From contig NZ_LMSB01000073.1 of assembly GCF_001428005.1 (NCBI RefSeq), positions 33,654 through 97,653 on the forward strand: DNA of 64,000 nt. The letters are read 5' to 3'. Shown piece after piece: positions 42,380-51,247 of the stretch. The position numbers and the translations under genes are program-made. The notes under the pieces are model-generated. The model was not told the DNA's origin and made no database searches. It saw nothing but the letters and a program-made list of their open reading frames with translations. This stretch comes from Arthrobacter sp. Soil736. Its GTDB lineage: Bacteria > Actinomycetota > Actinomycetes > Actinomycetales > Micrococcaceae. Position 1 is the first letter of the stretch; the number at the start of each line of letters is the position of its first letter.

Positions 42380-43387
42380 ATGCCTACAGCCGTGCGCCGA
42401 CACATCATCAACAACCCTCACCGCGTCATCGACGAAGCCCTGGACGGATTCGCCCTGACCTATCCGGAGCTGGTGACGTTCAAAAACGAACACAACCTCA
42501 TTTCCCGCAGAATCCTGACACCCGGCAAGGTCGGCCTTGTTTCAGGCGGAGGCTCCGGCCACGAGCCGCTGCACGCCGGATTCGTCGGCAGCGGAATGCT
42601 CGACGTCGCCGTATGCGGCGCAGTGTTTGCCAGCCCCACTGCAGACCAGGTGCACGCAGGCACCAAACTCGCCAACACCGGCGCAGGCGTCGTGCAGATC
42701 GTGAAGAACTACACCGGCGACGTCCTCAACTTCCAGATCGCCGCGTCACTGGCCGATGACGACGGCGTCCCTGTCGAGCAGGTACTCGTTGACGACGACC
42801 TCGCCTCCGACAACGGCAACGACGGTCCCGGACGCCGCGGCACCGCCGCGGTCGTCACCGTCGAAAAGGTATGCGGCGCCCTCGCCGAGCGGGGCGCCGA
42901 CGTATCCATCATCGCCGCCCGCGGCCGCGACGTCGTCGCCCGTTCCCGCAGCCTGGCGATCGCCCTGGACGCAGCCGCACATCCCGGAGAGTCCGCTGCG
43001 GCATTTGAGCTCGAACCCCACCAGGTCGAATTCGGGGTGGGCATCCACGGCGAACGCGGCACCGGCCGCATCGCCTACGCACCCGCCGATGACCTGGTCG
43101 AACAGCTCGTCACGCCATTGGTCTCCAACCTGGAGGTCAAGCGCGGCCAGTCGGTAATCGCCATCGTGAACGGCCTCGGCGGCGCCTACCCGCTCGAGCT
43201 CTCCATCGCAGCCCGCCACGTGCACAACCTTCTGAACTGTCGTGGCATCAGCGTCGCGCGCTCCCTCGCCGGCACGTACGTCTCTTCCCTGAACATGCAC
43301 GGCCTCTCCGTGACCCTGACCGTCGCCGACGACGAACTGATCAGCCTGTGGGACGACACCGTTCGCACACCAGCCCTCACTTGGTAA
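42380..43387 (+). CDS. Second DhaK-type kinase subunit
   Basis: 335 residues, a paralogue of DhaK: SGGGSGHEPLHAGFVGSGML, IVKNYTGDVLNFQIAASLAD and EFGVGIHGERGTGRIAY, with the covalent His retained. It differs through the substrate loop (NNPHRVIDEALDGFALTYPE and VLVDDDLASDN). A 61-base gap separates it from dhaM, and ATG is preceded by a weak GGAG. Similar second copies in actinobacteria act on other ketoses such as erythrulose, which is an inference here. Confidence 0.9.
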   Translation: MPTAVRRHIINNPHRVIDEALDGFALTYPELVTFKNEHNLISRRILTPGKVGLVSGGGSGHEPLHAGFVGSGMLDVAVCGAVFASPTADQVHAGTKLANTGAGVVQIVKNYTGDVLNFQIAASLADDDGVPVEQVLVDDDLASDNGNDGPGRRGTAAVVTVEKVCGALAERGADVSIIAARGRDVVARSRSLAIALDAAAHPGESAAAFELEPHQVEFGVGIHGERGTGRIAYAPADDLVEQLVTPLVSNLEVKRGQSVIAIVNGLGGAYPLELSIAARHVHNLLNCRGISVARSLAGTYVSSLNMHGLSVTLTVADDELISLWDDTVRTPALTW

Positions 43388-43413
43388 CAACACAACAAAC
43401 CGAAGGAAACACC

Positions 43414-44079
43414 ATGACCAACCTCATCAACGGCACCGCTGCACTGACGTGGATCACCTCGTTCAGCGAACGATTCGACTCGACTCAGGCCTACCTGACA
43501 GAGCTGGACCGGCTCGCCGGTGATGGCGACTTCGGCGTCAACATCGCCTCCGCCCTGGACCGCACACGAGCAGGTCTGCCGACCGCCACGGAAGCGACCT
43601 TCACCACTGTGTTCCAAGCCGCAAGCCGTGGCTTCATGGCCACCGGAGGCACCAGCGGACCGCTGTTCGGGATGTGGTTCCGCGACATCGCCAAAGGTTC
43701 CAAGAATGACGCAGCAGCCGTCACTGACATCGCCCAAGGCATCGCGGCGGGGCTGTCGACCATCCAGAAACTCGGCGGTGCCCGGGTCGGTGACAACACG
43801 ATGATCGACGCGCTCCAACCGGCATCCGTTGCTCTCACCGCGGCCGCCGAGCGCGGCAGCACGCTGGGCGGCGCACTCCTGGAAGCAGCCCTGGCTGCCC
43901 GGGCCGGCGCTGAGTCCACCGCCGACCTCATCGCCGCCCGCGGCAGGGCCACCTACGTGGGCGAACTCGCGCGGGGGGTGCTCGATCCCGGCGCGGTGAC
44001 CATCGCTTTGTTCTTTGAGGCCGGCGCGGACACTGTCGGCGCCGGCAAGGCCTGGCAACCGCTGGGCGCCTCGGCCTAG
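43414..44079 (+). CDS. Second DhaL-type kinase subunit
   Basis: 221 residues, paralogue of DhaL. The Mg site reads YLTELDRLAGDGDFGVNIAS: all three Asp residues are kept, but the His of the usual GDADHG becomes Phe. The nucleotide turns are TGGTSGPLFGMWF and VGDNTMIDALQPAS. Paired with the preceding DhaK-like gene (26 bases between), it likely forms a second kinase that could share DhaM. GAAGGAAAC precedes ATG 43414. Confidence 0.9.
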   Translation: MTNLINGTAALTWITSFSERFDSTQAYLTELDRLAGDGDFGVNIASALDRTRAGLPTATEATFTTVFQAASRGFMATGGTSGPLFGMWFRDIAKGSKNDAAAVTDIAQGIAAGLSTIQKLGGARVGDNTMIDALQPASVALTAAAERGSTLGGALLEAALAARAGAESTADLIAARGRATYVGELARGVLDPGAVTIALFFEAGADTVGAGKAWQPLGASA

Positions 44080-44098
44080 TGGGGTTGACGGCGATCAC

Positions 44099-44133
44099 GC
44101 TGCCCGTTGAAGGTTCGGAACCGGACCGGCAGC
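44099..44133. terminator. Imperfect stem-loop after the dha operon
   Basis: GCTGCC at 44099 pairs with GGCAGC at 44128, with an inner GGTTC/GGAACC dyad. It lies 20 bases after the last dha gene. No T tract follows. Confidence 0.4.
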
Positions 44134-44232
44134 AGCACCCCCAGCCAACATCACGGTGATGCTGCGCGCGGAATGTGCCACGAACCACGAGCAGCTAGCA
44201 TCGGGCTGGCAGCTTTAGGAGACATACCCTAG

Positions 44233-44629
44233 CTAGGGGTGCTCCGCGTTCTGCCGGCGGATTTCTTCGCGGGTCCGTCGCCCGCGACGCAGCGCTCCGG
44301 ACGGGACGCCCGGCCATTTCTTGCCGGCGTTGTGCTTGCCCTGCAGGCGCCTGACCTCGCGCATGGTTGCTGCCACGATGAGGTCCGACACGGAGGCGTA
44401 CCCCTCCGGGGCGCCGCCGGCCAGGAACGCCGCGCGGACCTGGCCCGCCTCATCTTCCGTTGATCCTGCCGGCCGGGTTCGCATCCTTGCCGAACCACGG
44501 GTCGTCGTCGGCGTACTCCCGGTCGCTGATGGTGAACTCGTCCACCGGATGGGCACCCCCATTTACCGCACTTTCTGGCCTTGGGTTCGCGCTGGAAGAC
44601 GCTTCACTTTTAGTGAACCCACGGGGGAC
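44233..44629 (-). pseudogene. Fragment of a ParB-like/centromere-binding-type protein, frameshifted
   Basis: Downstream of the truncated RecQ the same strand encodes GFTKSEASSSANPRPESAVN and DEFTISDREYADDDPWFGKD, then, after a shift near 44467, EGYASVSDLIVAATMREVRR, LQGKHNAGKKWPGV and a basic tail to the stop at 44233. The later block resembles the C-terminal region of small plasmid partition proteins of actinobacteria, from memory only. It has no start and is joined to RecQ just after codon GLLYAA. Confidence 0.55.
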
Positions 44630-45474
44630 GGCGGCGTACAGCAGGCCGGAACCCTTGAGCCCGGCCACCTGCTCCGTCACGGCGCGGCGCTTGTCCCGGT
44701 CGGTGAGGTGGCGGACCACGTCCAGCCGGATGTTGGGCCGGTCGAAGCCGCGCACCAGCACCAGCGGGTCCTTCATGCGCAGGCGCTGCTGGATTTCGTC
44801 GCGGACCGGGGGAGAGGCAGTGGCGGTGAGGCCGACCACGGGCGGGTTGCCCAGCTGCCCGCGGACCTCGCCCAGGCGCAGATAGTCGGGGCGGAAGTCG
44901 TGGCCCCAGGAGGAGACGCAGTGAGCCTCGTCCACCACGAACAGCGAGATGTCCAGGGCAGCGAGCCGTTCCACGGTTTCGGTCCGGGCCAGCTGCTCGG
45001 GGGCCAGGAAGACGAAGACGGCGTCGCCGCGCTCGGCGGCTTGCCAGGCGTCGTTCACCTCGGAGTCGCTGCGGCCGGAGTTGATGGCGACGGCGGCGTC
45101 CCCGCCGAGGTCCTCCAGCAGGCCGTCCAGCTGGTCCTCCTGCAGGGCGATCAGCGGGGAAACGACGACGGCGGGACCGCGCCTTGCCCTGCCCGGCCCG
45201 TCTGGGCTCTGGGCTGCTTTGACCTGGTGCTGGTTTCCGTGCAGGTACAGCGCGGCCACCTGGTAGATGGCTGACTTGCCGTAGCCGGTGGGCATCACGG
45301 CGAGGACGTCCCGGCCGGCGACGAGAGCGCGCATCCCGGCGAACTGGCCGGCGCGCAGATGGGGGAGCCCTAGGGTGCCAGCCGCGAGCTGGCGGAGGCC
45401 GGCGTCGGGGTCGTCGGGAACCGTTTCACCGGCGGTGGGTCAGTGGGGAATGCGGGGGTAGGCGCCTCGGTCAT
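44630..45474 (-). pseudogene. recQ: RecQ-type helicase, N-terminal part, frameshifted and truncated
   Basis: A RecQ ATPase domain 1: Walker A VMPTGYGKSAIYQ, VVVSPLIALQEDQLDGLLED, DEAHC box in LFVVDEAHCVSSWGHDFRPD, GLTATASPPVRDEI and GFDRPNIRLDVV. The N terminus (MTEAPTPAFPTDP from 45474, GGAG upstream) is in another frame; the switch is near 45425, after which GETVPDDPDAGLRQLAAGT leads into LRAGQFAGMRALVAGRD. It stops being RecQ about 235 codons later, before helicase domain 2, RQC and HRDC. A 40-base relic of this gene is at 49480-49518. Confidence 0.8.
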
Positions 45475-45591
45475 GATGACAGCTCCGTGGGTGGGATCCG
45501 ATGGCCGGGTGTCTTCAGCCGAGGGTCCCAGCATAGCGCTGGCCGGCAGCACCCAAGAAAGCTCCCGGCGCCCGGTGGCACCGTCAGACGT

Positions 45592-45638
45592 GAAGGGCTG
45601 GTACGGGTAAAGAACTGAGTGCCCGGTACCAGCCCTTC
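45592..45638 (-). terminator. Strong 13-base hairpin terminator
   Basis: GAAGGGCTGGTAC (45592-45604) and GTACCAGCCCTTC (45626-45638) are perfect reverse complements with a 21-base loop, eight bases past the stop of the leftward membrane-protein gene. Confidence 0.75.
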
Positions 45639-45645
45639 AACGACT

Positions 45646-46260
45646 CTACTTCTGCCAGGTGCTTCCCGAGCAGTAAGCGTGGGCACCGGTGCCCTTGCCC
45701 GTGTTCTTCCCTGCGCTCTTGCCGTCGATCAGGATCTCGCAAGTGACAGCGGCGGAAGCGTCGGAGTAGCTCCCGGTGACAGTGAGGCTCGTGATACTGA
45801 ATTCCTTCGAGGTGATGGACTTCTTCCATTTAGCCGTGATGTCTTCCGTGGAGGTTCCGCCCGGTGTCCAGTACGAAATGTGTGCCGGACCTGACGTAGT
45901 GACGACATACTCCACGGTGTGCTCGGCATTGATGCTTTCGTCAATGGACTTTGCAGCGACGCTCACGCCGGCGGTCACCAGCCCGGCGACGATGAGGCTG
46001 ACGACGCCGAGGATGAATCCAGTGACTGCCATTCCCTTTTTCCGATTCTTGAGGAAGAGGGCGATGATGCCGAGGATGATGGCGACCGGCCCGAGGAAAA
46101 AGGCAATCATTCCTACCAGCGGAATGATGCTGAATACTGCGGCGACGATGCCCACGACTAGAGCCGCGACTCCCAGACCGTTCTTGCGCTTATCCTCGAC
46201 CAATTTGACATGATGAATCTTTGGCTGATTGGCGGCCGGAATTGTTTGGTTCTCTGACAC
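45646..46260 (-). CDS. Membrane protein with MmpS-like exported domain
   Basis: 204 residues. Cytoplasmic N terminus, then a hydrophobic hairpin of DUF4190 type (LGVAALVVGIVAAVFSIIPL, FFLGPVAIILGIIALFL, KKGMAVTGFILGVVSLIVAG), and a C-terminal extracytoplasmic beta-rich part (VEYVVTTSGPAHISYWTPGG, VTCEILIDGKSAGKNTGKGT) resembling MmpS/DUF4333-type domains. The membrane block is shared with the truncated DUF4352 gene at 36841. Poly-G run and A/T-rich leader (TTTCCCCTTT in the plus sense) carry the ribosome site. Confidence 0.7.
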   Translation of the reverse strand: MSENQTIPAANQPKIHHVKLVEDKRKNGLGVAALVVGIVAAVFSIIPLVGMIAFFLGPVAIILGIIALFLKNRKKGMAVTGFILGVVSLIVAGLVTAGVSVAAKSIDESINAEHTVEYVVTTSGPAHISYWTPGGTSTEDITAKWKKSITSKEFSITSLTVTGSYSDASAAVTCEILIDGKSAGKNTGKGTGAHAYCSGSTWQK

Positions 46261-46404
46261 TATTTCCCCTTTTCAATGCGTTCTATTCAATGCGTTCTGA
46301 TTCGGTAGAGCCCGGTTGACTGATGCAGATACGCCATTGTTGATCGCTACGGCCCTTGAGTTCATGACCTGCCTTCAAGAGGAGAATCATCGTGGAGAGC
46401 TTGT

Positions 46405-46562
46405 TGTAGCAAAAAAATTATGTCTCTAATTCCGCTTACCTAACCGAGTTTGCGGAAATCCTCAGGGAATACTGCGGGAAGGCTCAGGAGAAGTTGATGC
46501 AGGCAAAAGCCGCTGCACCAAAGCTCTCATCAGGAGTCGCTGCCGGGTTCGATCTCACGATC
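46405..46562 (+). pseudogene. Orphan coding remnant leading into the VOC relic
   Basis: After a TAG the frame is open and protein-like: NSAYLTEFAEILREYCGKAQ, then EKLMQAKAAAPKLSSGVAAG. It has no start codon and fuses in frame to the VOC relic at 46563. I cannot name the family. Confidence 0.4.
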
Positions 46563-46803
46563 GGGTTGAAGACGGAGAACAGCATTGCCACGAATGACCG
46601 GGGAAGTCCGCTTGGTTCCTGGACAGCGAAGGGACATTCTTAACATCTCCCACCGCGCGTAACAACTAAAGCCGGAGCGGAGCAAAGCGGCGAGCAACAC
46701 ATGAAGCTGCGGCGTGGCGTTCATGCAGAAAGAGAACGACCTCGGCGCTCGCCGTTGCGGTTCCCTCACCGAAACGGGCGCCAGCGTCGTTTGCTTTATG
46801 CGG
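46563..46803 (+). pseudogene. Relic of VOC gene 3' end and downstream hairpin
   Basis: About 240 bases repeat 27143-27388, the last third of the intact VOC gene plus its downstream region, at roughly 80 percent identity by eye. The coding part is broken (GLKTENSIATND then a shifted frame), while the arms of the downstream inverted repeat are partly kept. Confidence 0.78.
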
Positions 46804-47067
46804 GTGCCCAAGCGCGGAAGGAGGACCGCCTTTTTATATAGCGAAAGCACAAATTTGCGCTATCGGAGCCTTTGCTTCCAATCATTAAGTACTGAGTTCA
46901 CGGTGTGACATGCGCGCTCAAGATTGCCTCAAGGCTCAATCAAAGTTGTGGCAGGATCCGCGCAGTTTCGGCTTCCCGTAGGCGTCGTGAAATAGGCTCG
47001 GCATCGACGCAACTGTCGAAAAGTAAAAGGCCCTACTTTTTGTCGAGCCTTCAGTAATGGGGAAAGA

Positions 47068-48339
47068 ATGTCGAACCATAAGTCGCTTCCGGGGTCGGCG
47101 GCGTCTGCTCCGGAGCCCGGGCCGAGGCCACCGCGTAAGCCACGAGCTTCCACTTTCATTGTCGGAGCCTTCACGGCCCTGTTCATGCTCATCGGGGCCT
47201 TGAGCGGCGGATTTGGAGGCGCGCTGATCTTCCTGTCCATCACGGCGGCCCTCACCGGTCTCTATGTCCTGGCGACCGGACGCCGTTCCTGGGCGTGGCT
47301 CCCGGCCAAGCGGAAGGCGGGGGCCATCGCCCTTGCCGTCTCCTTTGCCCTCTTCATCGCCGGTGCCGTCCCGTTGCCGCGGACCACTACGGGGGACCTT
47401 CAGGCCGCCTCATCGGAAAGCACTGCCTCGCCAGCCACCGCTGAAGCGAGCGCAACCGCCAAAGCGACGCCGACGCCGTCGCCCGCTCCAACCGTCCAGG
47501 AGACGGGCACCCCGGGCGTCAGCGTGACGGCTCCGAAGACGCAGCCTGCCTTCGCCACCAAGGCGATCGACCTGCTGGCCACCCTTCCCATCAAGGGCCG
47601 GGCACCCAAGACGGGATATGATCGTGCGCTGTTCGGGCAGGCGTGGGCAGACGTTGACCGTAACGGTTGCGACACCCGGAATGACACCCTCAAACGCGAC
47701 CTCACCGGTATCACCTACACCAACAGCGTCCCCTGCAAAGTGCAGTCCGGAACGCTGGCGGACCCGTACACGGGCACTACCCTCAACTTCCTGCGGGGGG
47801 CTGCCACCAGCATTGCCGTCCAGATCGACCACGTTGTTGCCCTCAGCGACGCCTGGCAGAAGGGCGCGCAGCAGCTGACTACGGAACAGCGGACAGCCTT
47901 CGCCAACGATCCCCTGAACCTCCAATCGACGGACGGCCCGACAAACATGAAAAAGGGCGACGGCGACGCAGCCACCTGGCTGCCGCCGAACAAGGGCTTC
48001 CGGTGCGAATATGTCGCCCGGCAGATTTCGGTGAAGGCAACGTACAACCTATGGGTCACCCAGGCGGAACACGACGCGATGGCCAGGATCCTGGCCGACT
48101 GTTCCGGCCAGCTCGCACCGACAAACGACAAGGCGTCAGTCGTCGCGGCACCAGCACCGGCTCCTGAGCCTGCACCGGTGGTGGCACCTGCCCCGGCACC
48201 GGCAGCTCCGGCACCGGCAGCCGCCTATTACAAAAATTGCGACGCTGTACGATCGGCAGGTGCCGCACCGTTGGACGCCGGTTCAGCGGGCTACCGAGCA
48301 GCGCTTGACCGCGACTCCGACGGGATTGCCTGCGAGTAG
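47068..48339 (+). CDS. Membrane-anchored HNH nuclease with Excalibur domain
   Basis: 423 residues in five parts. Three hydrophobic helices near the N terminus (IVGAFTALFMLIGAL, ALIFLSITAALTGLYVLA, GAIALAVSFALFIAG); a Ser/Thr/Pro-rich spacer; a DUF1524/HNH nuclease domain with DVDRNGCDTRNDTLKRDL, IDHVVALSDAWQKGAQ and NLQSTDGPTNMKKGDGDA; an Ala-Pro spacer; and a C-terminal Excalibur calcium-binding motif (YYKNCDAVRSAGAAPL, DRDSDGIACE). The nuclease should face outward. Secreted HNH/Excalibur proteins are common in Arthrobacter relatives; roles in extracellular DNA use are likely. Start ATG with GGGGAAAGA upstream. A hairpin follows. Confidence 0.9.
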   Translation: MSNHKSLPGSAASAPEPGPRPPRKPRASTFIVGAFTALFMLIGALSGGFGGALIFLSITAALTGLYVLATGRRSWAWLPAKRKAGAIALAVSFALFIAGAVPLPRTTTGDLQAASSESTASPATAEASATAKATPTPSPAPTVQETGTPGVSVTAPKTQPAFATKAIDLLATLPIKGRAPKTGYDRALFGQAWADVDRNGCDTRNDTLKRDLTGITYTNSVPCKVQSGTLADPYTGTTLNFLRGAATSIAVQIDHVVALSDAWQKGAQQLTTEQRTAFANDPLNLQSTDGPTNMKKGDGDAATWLPPNKGFRCEYVARQISVKATYNLWVTQAEHDAMARILADCSGQLAPTNDKASVVAAPAPAPEPAPVVAPAPAPAAPAPAAAYYKNCDAVRSAGAAPLDAGSAGYRAALDRDSDGIACE

Positions 48340-48367
48340 CCGCTCCTTTGTTCCGTTCCTGACACAT

Positions 48368-48404
48368 GCCGTGGATACGTCCTCTTCTGGAAGGTATCCA
48401 CGGC
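48368..48404 (+). terminator. 11-base hairpin after the HNH gene
   Basis: GCCGTGGATAC (48368-48378) and GTATCCACGGC (48394-48404) pair perfectly across a 15-base loop, 28 bases after the stop. Followed by AGACGGCTTTA, a short T-rich stretch. Confidence 0.7.
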
Positions 48405-48511
48405 AGACGGCTTTAAGGACCAAAGTTCCCCGTCCGTCAACGCAACCTGGGTCCGTGCCGGGCTATGCCACACCGCAGCCCGCCTCCAGGTGCCGGGGTT
48501 CCGGATGCACG

Positions 48512-49405
48512 CTAGTTTGGGTCCGGTTTCCCCGGCCGTCGGTGTCGGTGGTGCAACTCGTAGCTGTTGAACACATCGGAAGACGTGGTTCCTGAATGGC
48601 CGAATTTGCCGCGCAGGACCTCCGCAAGTCCGTCCAGCGCCGCGTGGAGCATCCGTCCGGCGAACTGTAGTTCAGGGCTCTCGCTGAGCTGGGCCTGGGA
48701 TGCCAGCTCCTGCGCGTAGGCGACCGTGGCCGGCAAGGAGCCGCGCTGCTCGACTTCACGGAAGTAATAGGTTTCATGGAACGCAAGCAGATCTATGCTC
48801 ACCGAAGCCACGTTTCCGGCCATTGACTCCAACAGCCCGGCGGCATGCCTGGGATCCAGCGACAATACGCCGGCCGGACCTGCAGCCTCCCTGAACAGGT
48901 TCAGCTGGTGGGCAAGGGCCCGGCGGCGGTTCAGGGCCGGGTACGTCTGCTGGATCCAAGCGACCGTTGCTGTCAGCAAGCCGAAACCGGTGACGGCCTG
49001 GAGGGCCACAACCAGCCTCAGCAGCGGATGCGCTGCCACGATATCGCCGAACCCCACGGTGGAAAGAGTGACCAGGGAAATGTAGAGGGCTTCGGCAAAG
49101 TCGGCCCGCAGCGGAACCCCGGCTCCGTAAACAAAACCCTCCGTCAGATGGGGCAGGTACAGCAGCGCCCAACCGATGGCTGCCAGGCCTGCCCAGGCGC
49201 CGATGACAGCGGCCATCGCCAAGGGTCCGGCGATGAAAGAGCCCCGGCCCCGCAGTTTTCTCGACACCAGCCAGAATCCGCGGATGATCGTCCGGCCCAC
49301 TGGGCCGGAACCGTGCGGATAAAGGAGCGTACGAAACACGTCGACGAGCATCAGAAGAACCAGGCCGGCCCCCAAAACCGTCCAGAGCGTGTCCTCGAAG
49401 TCCAT
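48512..49405 (-). CDS. Two-helix potassium channel protein
   Basis: 297 residues. A first helix (WTVLGAGLVLLMLVDVFRTL), then a pair of helices flanking the pore loop ISLVTLSTVGFGDIVAAHPL, whose TVGFGD is the K+ selectivity filter. A cytoplasmic helical C-terminal domain of about 140 residues follows with no RCK motif. Ion_trans_2-type channel. The start at 49405 is the most likely; a longer form adds 13 residues. Confidence 0.85.
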   Translation of the reverse strand: MDFEDTLWTVLGAGLVLLMLVDVFRTLLYPHGSGPVGRTIIRGFWLVSRKLRGRGSFIAGPLAMAAVIGAWAGLAAIGWALLYLPHLTEGFVYGAGVPLRADFAEALYISLVTLSTVGFGDIVAAHPLLRLVVALQAVTGFGLLTATVAWIQQTYPALNRRRALAHQLNLFREAAGPAGVLSLDPRHAAGLLESMAGNVASVSIDLLAFHETYYFREVEQRGSLPATVAYAQELASQAQLSESPELQFAGRMLHAALDGLAEVLRGKFGHSGTTSSDVFNSYELHHRHRRPGKPDPN

Positions 49406-49479
49406 GCCTAATCTTATGGGCGGCATGGCCTGAGGAGCAGCCACAAGGTTCGGGGGAACGGGCGGGGGATAGCCCCGGC

Positions 49480-49518
49480 GGGCGGGTTCCCCAGCTGCTC
49501 GCAGACCTCGCGTAGGCA
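49480..49518 (-). repeat. Short relic matching the RecQ gene
   Basis: Around 39 bases match 44841-44879 in the RecQ-type gene with about six mismatches (GGCGGGTT-CCCAGCTGC core). Same orientation. Too short to encode anything. Confidence 0.55.
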
Positions 49519-49636
49519 GGTTGTGGGCAATTTGGGTGCCAAGCGTGCGACCATCAAAGTGCCGGCAGCCTGTGGGTGTGCCGGCTGTATCGGTTCCTCG
49601 CGCAGAGTGGGCCAGAATGACGTCAAGGGGAGCGTT

Positions 49637-50332
49637 GTGGGTGGATCTCGGCCGAATGAAAGGGCCCTGCCGCGCTGGGCCAGAACCGCCGTCGTCGTCT
49701 ATTTGTCGGTGACGGTTACCGTTGTTGTAGCCGCGCTCCTTACCAGAGGCTTCGAACTGGACCTGGATGCCAAGTTCAAGGAGGGCATGCTGCTCGTCAT
49801 GGTGGTTCTGACACTGCCCGTTTCGGCGGCGTACTTCGTCATCGGCACTTTTGGCTCCGGGGGCGGATTGGGCCTGACGACGGTCCTCTACTATGCGGGA
49901 TACCTCCTCCTAGCGGTGGTCAACGCGGGTGTCTTCCGATGGATTGTCCTCAGCACCCGGAAGCGTATACCGGTTCCCGCTGCCGGCACCCCCGGCGCCT
50001 CGCCTCAGTATCCGCCGGTGACGATCCGCGGGGTCACCCCGGACGTCAGAAAGCTCTTGTGGACCGTGCCGCTGGCAGTTCTGTTGAGTCTTCCACAGTG
50101 GATGGTGGCCGGTTTTGCCTGGTGCGGTATCAGCGGTTGCAGCGGCGGAGGCTTCGGGGTGGTCACCGGGACCGAATGGGTCGCGGTCATCCTGAGCGTC
50201 GTTAACGGCGTCATCCTGGCAGTCGCCGTGTTCGCAGTGCGCTGGCTGTACCCCACCCGGAAACGTGCCCTCATTGCCTTGGCGGCCGGGACGTTGTTCG
50301 GCCTGGTGGGTGCTGCAGTCACCCACGGGTAG
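49637..50332 (+). CDS. Polytopic membrane protein of unknown function
   Basis: 231 residues with about six hydrophobic helices: VVVYLSVTVTVVVAALLT, EGMLLVMVVLTLPVSAAYFV, LGLTTVLYYAGYLLLAVVNA, LLWTVPLAVLLSLPQWMV, WVAVILSVVNGVILAVAVF and ALAAGTLFGLVGAAVT. A short loop carries two Cys (AWCGISGCSGGG). The GTG at 49637 has AAGGGGAG just upstream. I do not recognise the family. Confidence 0.65.
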   Translation: MGGSRPNERALPRWARTAVVVYLSVTVTVVVAALLTRGFELDLDAKFKEGMLLVMVVLTLPVSAAYFVIGTFGSGGGLGLTTVLYYAGYLLLAVVNAGVFRWIVLSTRKRIPVPAAGTPGASPQYPPVTIRGVTPDVRKLLWTVPLAVLLSLPQWMVAGFAWCGISGCSGGGFGVVTGTEWVAVILSVVNGVILAVAVFAVRWLYPTRKRALIALAAGTLFGLVGAAVTHG

Positions 50333-50401
50333 CCGCTGGGCGTCGGCTGTTCCGCGTGGGTTTCCGCGGCCGTTCGCTTCTCAGGGGCGGGCTCATGTCC
50401 G

Positions 50402-50450
50402 CCGTTCGATTTGTGCAGCAGCGCGATCGTGTAGCGGATGAATTAGGCGA
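50402..50450 (-). repeat. Short relic matching the GntR gene
   Basis: The sequence from GTTCGATTTGTGCAGCAG to about 50450 matches part of the GntR gene near 54836-54884 with about seven mismatches. The remaining 380 bases of this gap (50340-50834) hold nothing else I can support. Confidence 0.6.
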
Positions 50451-50834
50451 AGGACCGCATCGCGGTCACGTAGCTCTTGTGCGGAGTCCAGCCTGTTGTG
50501 CGTCGACCGTCCGAGTCGATTCGCCACGACGCTCAGGCGTCTCATAACTAGTGGTGAGTACCGCAATTCAACCTCACGGTTTCGACACATAGTTATGAGA
50601 GTCGTGGTCCCGCCGTCCGACGCCATTTCAAAGCGCGATCACCGGCGACCAACGAGACGCCTCGTATCTCTAGGCTTGCGAAACAGGGGCAGCGCCTGTT
50701 CACGAGGATGCTCTTCATGACCAAGGACCGGGGAGAGTGAAGGTACGCGGCCGGTCAGCGCGCCATGGTTCACACGCCTGCTCACACGGTGATGCCGCAG
50801 CCTTCTGTTATGGAATCGAACAGGAGAACAGGCC

Positions 50835-51194
50835 ATGGAACTGAATGAACTACTCAATCGCACCGCCGATCACATTGTTGCCGATGGGACGCAGACCGAA
50901 TCACTGACCCTACAAGCGATGGCCTCTGCCGCCGGGGACCTGAACCAGGGCGCAGCGGCCGCGCTCGTGGATTGGAACGGTTCGGAGATTGCGCGCCTTC
51001 GTGCCTTTGGCATTGTGCATGGCGTGTTGCTTCGGGAACTTCCGGACAGCGCACAGGCAGTATTGCTCACACACCTGCTGGACACTTCCTCTGCTGTGGT
51101 ACTCGCGAGCGAACCGGCCATATTGCCGCCCCGCAGACACGATGCCTCGGCCACGCTGTCCATACTCTCAACTGGGGCCGGCTCATACCGGTGA
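50835..51194 (+). CDS. Small hypothetical protein
   Basis: 119 residues. The first 85 have regular, conserved-looking composition (MELNELLNRTADHIVADGTQ, LTLQAMASAAGDLNQGAAAA, LVDWNGSEIARLRAFGIVHG); the tail (PPRRHDASATLSILSTGAGS) looks random and may have been altered by a frameshift. GGAATCGAACAGGAG supplies a ribosome site before ATG. It is followed after 54 bases by a broken SARP gene. Function unknown. Confidence 0.55.
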   Translation: MELNELLNRTADHIVADGTQTESLTLQAMASAAGDLNQGAAAALVDWNGSEIARLRAFGIVHGVLLRELPDSAQAVLLTHLLDTSSAVVLASEPAILPPRRHDASATLSILSTGAGSYR

Positions 51195-51247
51195 AGAAGT
51201 TATGGCATCGTGCCGAAGGGGCACCGGCAGCGAATGCCAGATGACGC

